In this document: positions 1 through 7,374 of the stretch, piece by piece
How the letters are laid out: each line of letters opens with the position of its first letter
Numbering within the stretch: position 1 is the stretch's first letter
From: Bacillus sp. (in: firmicutes)
GTDB lineage: Bacteria > Bacillota > Bacilli > Bacillales > Salisediminibacteriaceae
DNA: 40,498 nucleotides
Assembly (NCBI GenBank): GCA_021208645.1
Contig: JAJOJL010000049.1
Span: 1 to 40,498, forward strand
Reading direction: 5' to 3'
Translations under genes and position numbers: made by a program
The notes under the pieces: generated by a model
Told to the model about the DNA's origin: nothing
Seen by the model: the letters and a program-made list of their open reading frames with translations, nothing else
Databases searched by the model: none

Positions 1-30
1 CGTGCCTTTTTCCGATATATACTAAATGGT

Positions 31-264
31 CTAAACCGAGCTTGATAATGAAACGATATGCATACCTAAACGGTAATTTTCCGTTTTAGAATCTTGTATT
101 ACATAGTTATTATTCATTAAAGTCAAAATGAGCCGGTGGGTAGTACTTTTCGCTAACTGTAATTTATTCGAAAGCTCTGTAATTCCAATACCTTCTGGAT
201 ACTGAGCTAGTGTATTCAATATCTTTAATGCCCTTTCAACTGATTGAACATTGTTATTAGTCAA
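31..264 (-). pseudogene. IclR-family transcriptional regulator, N-terminal part, interrupted
   Basis: The 77 residues form the winged-helix DNA-binding domain of IclR regulators: SVERALKIL opening, ITELSNKL helix, the recognition helix around AKSTTHRLI and the YRLGMHI wing. Family members are about 250 residues with an effector-binding domain, but here a TAG follows at 31-33 and another stop lies four codons on. Shifting one frame gives a less clear continuation, so a frameshift is possible but unproven because the window ends. The start is TTG at 262-264, preceded by AGGAAG at suitable spacing. What it regulates cannot be told; only the small ORF at 299-478 lies just upstream. Confidence 0.75.
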
Positions 265-298
265 TGTGTGTCTTCCTTTCTAGTCTAGGATAAGAAAA

Positions 299-478
299 TT
301 ATAAATGAAATTGAAAGCGTTGTCGAAGGGAACATCCTTTAAAGGTACTTATCTCCAGTAAACCTTTTACATTATACACAGCCCACATGTCCTTAATCCA
401 GCCTTCGATTTCCTTGATGGTAGATACTCCTGTTAAAACTTGAAATGCTTGAATAATCGCTTCCTTTTCCTTCGGCAT
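299..478 (-). CDS. Small hypothetical protein, 59 aa
   Basis: A complete ORF of 60 codons, ATG to TAA, begins MPKEKEAIIQAFQVLTG and is preceded by GAGAGGAG seven bases before the ATG. The reading frame is mildly amphipathic and helical at the N terminus, with a conserved-looking GWIKDMW segment and a basic tail. It has no signal peptide or membrane segment. I do not recognise the family. It reads toward the IclR gene and could share its transcript. The good ribosome binding site is the main reason to call it; it could also be the remnant of a longer protein. Confidence 0.5.
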   Translation of the reverse strand: MPKEKEAIIQAFQVLTGVSTIKEIEGWIKDMWAVYNVKGLLEISTFKGCSLRQRFQFHL

Positions 479-756
479 GATGGCGCTCCTCTCAAAAGTA
501 TTTTTGGTGGTTCCTCCATTGTTTTTATGTCCTAAATGTACTTCCGTTGTAAATATTCATATTATTTTAACATTTGCAAGAAAAAAGGTGGTAACTTGAT
601 GGTATAATTTAGCAGACAAAATTAGGAATCGGTTAATCACAATGGATAAGGGCATAGCAGAAGCTGCCTATACTATGGCATTTTTGATATAAAATTGCTG
701 AATTTCACGGATACGTAAACAAAAAATTTCAAACAAAAATGGAGGTGTTTTCCACC

Positions 757-1935
757 ATGCAAACTGTTACAGAAAAACAATCCCCACAAGACTCGCAGAA
801 TCAAAGATTAGATGAGTTGTTGGAACAACTAATGGGCATGAAAGGTGTTAAGCATGCACTCATGGCTGTGGAAAAGAGAGACGGTTCCTTTAGCTGGAAA
901 GGGGCGAAAGGTATTGCCAATCCCGATGGTATCCCTATGGAAGTGGATACACCATTTTGGATAGCCAGCATTACTAAACTTTACACTGCTTCATGCATCC
1001 TCAAACTCCACGAAACTGGCAGGCTATCCATTGATGACTTAGTCATGGATTACCTCCCGGATAGTCTCCTAAGGGGAGTTCATGTTATTAGCGGGGACGA
1101 TTATTATGACCAGCTAACAATACGGCATTTGTTAAGCCACTCTTCCGGCATTCCAGACTATTTGGAGGTCAAGCCAAAAGGGGAGAAAACGATCATTGAT
1201 AAGGCGCTGGAAGGTGAGGATATGGCCTGGTCCCTTGAGGACTCCCTTGAAATTATTCGGAAGGTCAATAAACCTTTATTCCCGCCGCAAAACGTAAGTA
1301 ACAGTAAATACCGGATTCGCTATTCGGACACGAATTTTCAAATGCTGATTGCCATCATTGAAACGGTAACGAACAAAACCATCGATGAAGTGTTTAGGGA
1401 GATGCTTTTTCAGCCATTGAATTTAGTGAACACCTTTCATCCAGGTTCCGAGCCATTGGAGCCCATAGGACCTGTTGCCACCGTTTGGATTGAAGACACA
1501 CCATTTGATAATAAACCGCAGGCAATGCGGGCTTTTGGTGACCTTAACAGCACCGCCCAAGATTTAATTAAGTTCATGAGGGCGTTGATGAACGGGGAAG
1601 TGTTTGATAAGCCAGAAACCTTACAGCTCATGCGGGGAAACTGGCAAACCTTTGGCTTCGGCCTTAGCCTGTTAGCCCCTGGCTGGCCCATCCAGTATGG
1701 ACTCGGCATGATGCGTTTCCAAATGCCCCGTCTATTAGCACCGTTCCGTCCGATGCCAGATGTCATTGGCCACACGGGCGCAGTTGGATCGTGGCTCTTT
1801 TATTGTGAAAAATTAGATGTCATTGTTACTGGCACCGTTAGTCAAGTAACGGCGGCTCCTGCGCCATTTAAAATTGTCCCTAAGCTGCTTCGCGTACTAG
1901 AGGAGATGGAAGGAACGTCTCACCAGGACCGGTGA
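757..1935 (+). CDS. Serine hydrolase, beta-lactamase/PBP class C family
   Basis: 392 residues with the serine beta-lactamase-like fold. Motif 1 is S-I-T-K at residues 71-74 (nucleophile Ser and general-base Lys), motif 2 is Y-S-D in RIRYSDTNFQ, and motif 3 is H-T-G in VIGHTGAVGSW, the variant common in esterases and DD-peptidase-like members. No signal peptide is seen, so it is probably cytoplasmic. The upstream ATG at 739 is rejected because GGAGGTG at 741-747 sits nine bases before the ATG at 757. Family members include esterases, D-aminopeptidases and carboxypeptidases; substrate is not predictable. The flavodoxin-like gene follows 82 bases later in the same direction. Confidence 0.85.
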   Translation: MQTVTEKQSPQDSQNQRLDELLEQLMGMKGVKHALMAVEKRDGSFSWKGAKGIANPDGIPMEVDTPFWIASITKLYTASCILKLHETGRLSIDDLVMDYLPDSLLRGVHVISGDDYYDQLTIRHLLSHSSGIPDYLEVKPKGEKTIIDKALEGEDMAWSLEDSLEIIRKVNKPLFPPQNVSNSKYRIRYSDTNFQMLIAIIETVTNKTIDEVFREMLFQPLNLVNTFHPGSEPLEPIGPVATVWIEDTPFDNKPQAMRAFGDLNSTAQDLIKFMRALMNGEVFDKPETLQLMRGNWQTFGFGLSLLAPGWPIQYGLGMMRFQMPRLLAPFRPMPDVIGHTGAVGSWLFYCEKLDVIVTGTVSQVTAAPAPFKIVPKLLRVLEEMEGTSHQDR

Positions 1936-2017
1936 GTTATCTTTAAATTAGTGGTGTTAGTAGTTTAATAGTTATTTTGTTTAGTAGTGAAGTATAGGTA
2001 TTGAGGGGGAGATACAG

Positions 2018-3241
2018 GTGAAAACGTTGTTTGATCTCAGAAGGAAACAAAATACGGACATTTACGATCTTATCCAACATCTTTATGATGAACCTTTAAC
2101 TATCGTCCAATTAGGAGATGAGGCCATTACTCCTTGCACGGGCTGTTGGAGCTGCTGGCTAAGGACTCCCGGCAATTGCATCATGAAGGATGCCATGGCC
2201 GCATCTTACCCTGACTATGTGAACAGCAGTACTGTTGTTTTACTCATGGATACTGCCCAAGGGTTTATTGATCATCGAGCAAAAGCCTTTCTCGACAGGA
2301 CCATCCCCCACTACCACCCGTATATAGAGTTGATAGGTGGCGAGTCTCATCATGTTGCCAGATATCCCGCCTACCCGGAGTTGGTATTTCACTTTAGTAC
2401 GGATGGATTAAGTAAGGAAGAAGAACAGCTTATTGAAGACTATTTGTATCGCACTGCCTACCACTTTAAGTCTCAACCATACCGCATCGTAAATGACGGG
2501 GGCTTTCAATTACGCCCTCTTGCGTCTAGGTCTGCCAAAAACAAAGCTGTGCCGTTTTCATCCGTTGCGCCTATGGATAAATTAGTCATCTACAATGGCT
2601 CCCCAAGAAGGAGTGGCAGCAACTCCACGTTAATATTGAAAAAAGTGGCGGAAGCTCTTGGAGATAAGGTCGAAGTACGGGATTTAAAGAAAAGGGACAA
2701 ATGGGAGGAGTGGGCCGAAGCATTTACAGGTGAGAAGCATGTGATGTTCTTTACGCCACTATATGTTCATGCCATGCCTTCCCACGTCAAGGATTTCATG
2801 GAAAAACTTCAAGCTTCAGAAGGGAGCATCAGTTTTTTTGTCCAATCAGGTTTTCCAGAAAGCAGTCAATCTCACTACCTTGAAGCCTACTTCGAACAAT
2901 TAGCTGTCAGATTGGGAAGAACATACCTCGGTACCGCTATTAAAGGCCAGGTGGAAGGGTTGCAAATGAGGCCGCCGCAAGCACAAGAAAGCATGATGTT
3001 ACCGCTAGTAAAGGCGATAGAATACTTAGTGGGGGAAGGAAGATTTAATCCCGAAGATATTCGTAAGTTGGCCTATCCTGTTCGAATGGAAAAGGGAATG
3101 AAACTTGTCTATATGATATTTTTGAAATTTGGACTGTTGAATTATTTTTTCTGGGACCCACAACTTAAGAAGAATAATGCCTTTGAGAAACGGTTTGATC
3201 GACCTCACCTATCATTAACGAAAGAAAAGAAGTCCGTTTAA
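2018..3241 (+). CDS. NAD(P)H-dependent FMN reductase-like flavoprotein with N-terminal Cys cluster
   Basis: 407 residues from a GTG start behind AGGGGGAG. Residues 1-60 carry a cysteine cluster, C40-x2-C43-x2-C46-x7-C54 (CTGCWSCW), typical of multimeric flavodoxin/iron-sulfur flavoproteins, but without the N-terminal FMN loop that normally precedes it. A second, more complete flavodoxin-like domain starts near residue 188 with the FMN phosphate-binding loop NGSPRRSGSNS at 193-203 and FFTPLYVHAMPSHVK. The protein therefore looks like two tandem flavodoxin-type units, the first lacking its nucleotide loop. A cytoplasmic oxidoreductase role is inferred; the donor and acceptor are unknown. Confidence 0.75.
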   Translation: MKTLFDLRRKQNTDIYDLIQHLYDEPLTIVQLGDEAITPCTGCWSCWLRTPGNCIMKDAMAASYPDYVNSSTVVLLMDTAQGFIDHRAKAFLDRTIPHYHPYIELIGGESHHVARYPAYPELVFHFSTDGLSKEEEQLIEDYLYRTAYHFKSQPYRIVNDGGFQLRPLASRSAKNKAVPFSSVAPMDKLVIYNGSPRRSGSNSTLILKKVAEALGDKVEVRDLKKRDKWEEWAEAFTGEKHVMFFTPLYVHAMPSHVKDFMEKLQASEGSISFFVQSGFPESSQSHYLEAYFEQLAVRLGRTYLGTAIKGQVEGLQMRPPQAQESMMLPLVKAIEYLVGEGRFNPEDIRKLAYPVRMEKGMKLVYMIFLKFGLLNYFFWDPQLKKNNAFEKRFDRPHLSLTKEKKSV

Positions 3242-3243
3242 AA

Positions 3244-3300
3244 AAGGAGCCCAACCCTGTAAGTCCGCGATTTACCGAGTTGGGCTCCTTGATTTATTTT
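3244..3300. terminator. Bidirectional rho-independent terminator
   Basis: A 12-bp perfect stem (AAGGAGCCCAAC at 3244-3255 with GTTGGGCTCCTT at 3279-3290) is followed by a T-rich tail to 3300 and preceded by an A run. It lies between the converging flavodoxin-like gene and the HAAS/DUF4190 gene and can serve both. Confidence 0.85.
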
Positions 3301-3374
3301 TCAAGCGAAATTTCTTAGGGGGAGGCGTTCTTGCCTTTTTTCAAAATGGTTCATGTTATACTACTCTTAAACAA

Positions 3375-3928
3375 TTAAGAGATAGTTGGATTCATATAAA
3401 CAAAGTAAGCAAGAAAGGCAAAAACTATCGGCAGCAAAACCCCACAACTACTACAAATAATCCCTGCTGTCGCCATCTTTTTCCCATCTTGGTTGAATTG
3501 CTTTATTTCGCTTAATGCTATGGCACCAAATACAATTCCTATAATAGCAAGGGCAATCCCTAACAAGGATACAATCATAAATAGGATTGACAGGATTCCT
3601 AAAACTAGAGAAACAATTGCTTTAACATTTACGTTCCTCCTATCTGAAACGTTGGGCTTCGAGTCCCTATTTACAGTTGCCATTACATCTACTTCACTAA
3701 TAATTTGTTCTGCTAATTTATCCGTTGGTAAAAACTCTTTTAATGCTAATTCAACGGCTTGGTCTCTACTATGTCCCTGCTTCTGTTTTTCTTGAATGAT
3801 GGCATGTAGATGCCCCTCTATTTCCAGTAAATGCTGATCTCTTTCCTTTTGAGGTATATAGGCAAGTTCTTCCCCCAAGTCTTGCAAGTATTTTCTATAC
3901 GCGGATGGTTCCTTTCCCTATTACTCAT
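3375..3928 (-). CDS. HAAS/DUF4190 membrane protein, frameshifted near the 5' end
   Basis: The N-terminal half is a HAAS-type helical domain (DUF1700-like) and the C-terminal half is a DUF4190-like membrane domain with two hydrophobic helices separated by SEIKQFNQDGKKMAT. These proteins sit beside PadR regulators and act in PadR-controlled envelope modules. The continuous frame covers 3375-3887 with only a poor TTG start. The natural start is ATG at 3926-3928: it has AAAGGAGGGG just upstream and overlaps the PadR stop by 8 bases. Reading from it needs one extra base near 3905-3910 (AGGAACC) to join the long frame, restoring MSNRERNPSAYRKYLQ and a 184-residue protein. It could be sequencing error or a real loss of function. 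Confidence 0.7.
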
Positions 3929-4265
3929 TTTTCCCCTCCTTTAAAAATTCCAACGCTTGGTAAAGATCTTTATAGTCGTTCATACGCTGTTGAACTACCT
4001 CTTGTCCCTCCTGTGTAATTTGATAATATTTCCTTCTTGGCCCTTCCTCTGAGTCTTGCCAATACGATTCAATCCAGTTTTTATTAACCATTCTTTTTAA
4101 AATGGGATAAATGGATCCTTCTGCCAGAGTAAACATGGGAACTTGGTTTAATCGATGGGTCAACTCATAGCCGTACATGGCTTTCTTTCGAACAAGTAAC
4201 AGTATTGCTAATTCAAATACACCTTTTTTCAGTTGTATAATCCATTGGTCTTTTTTAGTATCCAT
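3921..4265 (-). CDS. PadR-family transcriptional regulator
   Basis: 114 residues from the ATG at 4263-4265. The winged-helix core is clear: KKGVFELAILLLVRKKAMYGYELTHRL, then GSIYPILKRM and the wing in EGPRRKYYQIT. PadR proteins are usually autorepressors of small operons, here with the overlapping HAAS/DUF4190 gene. ATGs further upstream are possible, but MDTKKDQW is the usual family start. It has no Shine-Dalgarno sequence; instead a promoter lies directly upstream and places the likely transcription start at or next to the ATG. The length is normal for the family. Confidence 0.9.
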   Translation of the reverse strand: MDTKKDQWIIQLKKGVFELAILLLVRKKAMYGYELTHRLNQVPMFTLAEGSIYPILKRMVNKNWIESYWQDSEEGPRRKYYQITQEGQEVVQQRMNDYKDLYQALEFLKEGKNE

Positions 4266-4310
4266 ACATACACTATATGTCATTAACACATAGATGTCAA
4301 TAACACATAG
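4266..4310 (-). promoter_or_regulatory. padR promoter with tandem PadR-type operator, possibly leaderless
   Basis: On the minus strand TTGACA (4295-4300), a 17-base spacer and TATAGT (4272-4277) make a near-consensus promoter, with only 6 bases between the -10 box and the padR ATG. Overlapping it are two adjacent 17-bp copies (4277-4293 and 4294-4310, one mismatch), each containing ATGT-N7-ACAT, close to the ATGT-N8-ACAT reported for PadR operators. A further ACATA-N5-TATGT palindrome lies at 4266-4280. Autorepression and a leaderless mRNA are inferences. Confidence 0.7.
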
Positions 4311-4404
4311 TTAAAAGTACCTGACTCAGATACGGAAACGTTTTAACAAGAAACATGCAAGGCTTCTGGAGCTAGATATAAATTCGTAGCATTTCTTCAT
4401 TTAA

Positions 4405-4462
4405 TATAAAGGGCACCTTAATGAACGTTTAAAACCTTCCACGTTTATAATTAAGGTACCCC
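4405..4462 (-). terminator. Terminator of the histidine kinase gene
   Basis: On the minus strand GGTACCTTAAT pairs with ATTAAGGTGCC across a long loop, followed by a TTTATATT tail. It lies just beyond the kinase stop at 4473. The stem is imperfect and the tail only moderately T-rich. Confidence 0.5.
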
Positions 4463-4472
4463 ACAACTATGA

Positions 4473-6360
4473 TCATTCAGAAACATTCGACGAAGTAGCA
4501 ATGGGCAATGTGACAATAAAGGTCGTTCCTTCATTTACCTTCGTGTCGATTGTAATGTTCCCATTGTGTTCATTAATAATTTTATAACAGACCATTAAAC
4601 CTAAGCCTGTCCCCTTTTCCTTTAAGGAATAGAATGGCTCACCTAGCTTTGAAAGGACATCCTCGGGAATTCCACAGCCTTCATCTTTAATACTAATAGA
4701 AATTGATTTTTCTGACGTCGAATTAATGGAAATATAGATGTCTCCACCATTAGGCATTGCTTCCATAGCGTTTTTTAATAGATTAATAAACACTTGCTTT
4801 AGTTGATTTCCCTCACAGACAATAAGTGGAATCTCATCCTTTACATCAATATTAATTTGGACATTATGGAGTAGAGCTTGCGGCTCCATAAACGTTGTCA
4901 CTTCTTCAACGAGGTCAACGATGTTTTTCTCCTCGTATTTAACAGCCTGTGGCTTCGCAACGGACATAAACTCGTTCGTTATTAGCTCAATTCGGTTTAA
5001 CTCAGAGTTGATTAAATCAAAATAAAGCTTTTTATTATTGCCCATCTCTTTTTCTATTAAATACATGAAGCCTTTAATCGTTGTTAGGGGATTTCGAATT
5101 TCATGGGCAAATCCTGCAGCTAACTGACCAATAACCGATAACTTCTCGGACTTGATCATATACTCTTCCGTATGTTTCCGTTGACTTATGTCCCTGATAA
5201 TACTAGAGAAAAACATCACCTCACCATTCCTATCTTTAATTGGTGAGATGGTTAAGCTTACAGGAATTCGCTTTCCGCTTTTACTTACCCGCTCTGTTTC
5301 AAAATCAGTGATGGATTCTCCACTCTCGATTGTTCTAAAAAGATCATGTGCCTCTCCCATTCGATCTTCTGGTACGATCGGGATTAGTTTTCCTACCACC
5401 TCATGGGACTTATACTCAAATATTTTTTCAAATGCCGGATTTACGTGAATGATTTTTCCATAAATGTTGAGTAAAACAATGCCATCTGCCGTGTGAGTAA
5501 GCATCGCCTGAAACTGTTGCTGTGTCATGTTTAATTTATCGTTGATTATCTTATTGCGAGAGAATGGCTCATTGATTGCCGAAAAATAAAACCCTCTCAA
5601 AATGTAAAAATACCCAACTACCTTATAAATATGACCTAAAAAATTGTCAAAATCATGTACACTCACATACATGGTGAAAATGAAGTTACAGATAAGCAAA
5701 AAGAAGAATGCTAAGGCAATAGATAGCTCAGCCGGGTTCTTCGTTTTCCGGTAATGGGATAGGGCGATGACAATAGCCATAAGATGAAAAAAACTAATTA
5801 CGTACTCTATACCATTCTTTATGGGTGTTGATCCTTCCCCTTCAATCACCCAAAGGGGCAAGGAATGCTCGAAGGCAAAGATAATTATTGTAAACGTGGT
5901 TACATAGGCCAGTGCAGTAAATAATAGAAGGGGGCGATGATCTTTCACCATCCTACGTTTCGGTAATAGTAAAACGATGACAATAAATACTGCTTCTGTA
6001 AGCCGGGCTATTAGCCAAAATGAAATGGCTTTCTGAGTGGAACTTTCTGTGATAAAGTAGGGCATCCCACTAAAGGTCAATGTATGAAATAAATCTAGTA
6101 ATCCTATAGCTAAAAAAAATTGTGGCTACCAACACTAATTGCCGAGAGCGAAAGTGACGGAAGGTCATCCATCCATAAATAAAGATCGAGATAGAAATGG
6201 TAATACTAAACATTTCCAAGATGGTACGTATAGCAAGATGGTTTTGGGGATTATACATGGAATATAATTCAACATGGAACAGACGAACAAAAATTAAGCT
6301 TAGTACAGCAATGGTAGCAATGATCAACGTTTTCTTTTCCGCTGTATTTAAGTTCCCCAT
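4473..6360 (-). CDS. MASE3-PAS sensor histidine kinase, frameshifted in a T8 tract
   Basis: Two overlapping frames make one kinase. The first (6070-6360) begins MGNLNTAEKKTL behind GAAGGGAG and holds the first membrane helices; the second (4473-6080) holds the rest. Removing one T from the eight-T run (As at 6112-6119 on the plus strand) joins them as ATIFLAIGLLDLFHTL, a MASE3-like signature, giving 628 residues. Order: MASE3-like membrane domain, PAS (residues 186-300 of the second frame), HisKA with phospho-acceptor His in AHEIRNPLTTIKG (residue 326), and HATPase_c with DEGCGIPE and GTGLGL. It resembles Bacillus sporulation-type kinases. No response regulator is adjacent, so it is an orphan, perhaps feeding a phosphorelay. 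Confidence 0.85.
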
Positions 6361-6629
6361 TTAATTCTCCCTTCTGTCCCTTACACCCTAGACATAGTAG
6401 GTAATTAACAACTTGTTTTTTTATACGAGAATGGCCTCATCTTTACTTGTGTTATGGCTTAGACCACCTATATATTTTCTACCTGTCTGTAACATAAACC
6501 TCTTTTTTTTGACAAAATACTACACAATGTAACTCATAGATGTGAAAGATGATTTGGAAGTTAGCAATTTGTTGAAGTTCCGAGGGAAGTTGGGGCATGA
6601 TTGCTGAATACTTCTTCTGCTTTGTTTTT

Positions 6630-6675
6630 TAGAAAAATAAACAAAGGCGTCCCATAGTTTTGATAGCTATGAGAC
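6630..6675 (-). terminator. Terminator of the iron chaperone gene
   Basis: GTCTCATAG pairs with CTATGGGAC on the minus strand (plus-strand 6649-6657 and 6667-6675, one G-U pair), followed by GCCTTTGTTTATTTTT. It lies 15 bases past the stop of the downstream-reading gene. Confidence 0.7.
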
Positions 6676-6689
6676 ACCCTCTCATACTT

Positions 6690-7061
6690 TTATTTCCGCC
6701 AAAACGTAGAGCAGTCTGCTTTGTCCTCAATATTAAATTCAATCATTTTCTGAAGTAATGAGAAATTCGTAGGACGGTCCCACTTGAAACGCACCAGCTC
6801 ATTCGTGTGTTCGTAGCCAGCCTCGACTATATCATTCGTAAATTGATTGATGGTTACCCTTTCTGGGGCAACTGCTAAGTGATGTTTTGCCACACTAAAG
6901 CCAATAATATAGGTTCCGTGATCTGTAAACATTGGCTGCTTCCATTTAATTGTTGGTTCTAAATGGGGGAAGGTTTGTTGTACCCACGTTAAAACTTCCT
7001 TCGTTCTGTCACGATGGTCGTCGTTATCAATGGTTTTCAAAAAGTCGTCGATAGTTTCCAT
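6690..7061 (-). CDS. fra: Frataxin-like intracellular iron chaperone (YdhG/Fra, DUF1801)
   Basis: 123 residues from the ATG at 7059-7061, chosen because AGAGGAGG lies just before it; an upstream in-frame ATG at 7085 overlaps that site. Family features are TWVQQTFPHLEPTIKWKQPMFTDHGTYIIGFS, the HLAVAPE segment and the IEFNIEDKADCSTFWR tail. The Bacillus subtilis member (YdhG, renamed Fra) is a cytosolic iron-binding protein that supplies Fe-S cluster and heme assembly; transfer of that function here rests on family resemblance. It is a single-gene unit with its own terminator. The small acidic fold and full length argue against decay. Confidence 0.8.
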   Translation of the reverse strand: METIDDFLKTIDNDDHRDRTKEVLTWVQQTFPHLEPTIKWKQPMFTDHGTYIIGFSVAKHHLAVAPERVTINQFTNDIVEAGYEHTNELVRFKWDRPTNFSLLQKMIEFNIEDKADCSTFWRK

Positions 7062-7143
7062 CTTGTTCCTCCTCTTAATTGTCATTGATGGTTAGTAATT
7101 TTTATCCTGTAACTTGGTAGATTAATTCGTGTATTTTCATATA

Positions 7144-7200
7144 TTATATATCAATTTGTTTAATAATTCTTGCAGGGTTCCCACCGACGACTAAAACATT
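7144..7200 (-). pseudogene. Remnant of a maltose O-acetyltransferase 3' end
   Basis: On the minus strand this codes for [18 protein letters not shown] and a TAA, matching the last 18 residues of the Maa protein encoded at 9803-10367. The DNA at 7140-7193 matches 9799-9852 with about four differences. The remnant is cut off exactly where the 28-bp repeat begins at 7201, with nothing of the rest of the gene on the other side. It is a relic of duplication or rearrangement. Confidence 0.75.
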
Positions 7201-7228
7201 CGACAAAAACCGGGTGGTGACAGGCACC
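7201..7228 (+). repeat. 28-bp dispersed repeat, copy 1
   Basis: The segment opening CGACAAAAACCGGGTGG and closing GACAGGCACC is identical to 9762-9789. It abuts the Maa remnant on its left and precedes the subtilase gene on its right. The right-hand hairpin arm present in the 11129 copy is absent here. Confidence 0.85.
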
Positions 7229-7374
7229 CTGTAGTACTTTAGGGTAAGTTTCTGGTAGGTCTTGTTGTACTATTTTACATCCTTGCTCAATAGTCAAATT
7301 ATTTTAAAAATCAGATACTGTAGGTAATGGAAAAGTTATTTTCCCCATTATTAAATCACAGAGGAGGTATTTAC

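Noticed and set aside
1437..1775. Minus-strand ORF opposite the serine hydrolase
   Set aside because: Antisense shadow of a gene with complete catalytic motifs.
6501..6560. TTGACA near 6519 as a plus-strand promoter
   Set aside because: No -10 box at a usable distance and no gene downstream on that strand.
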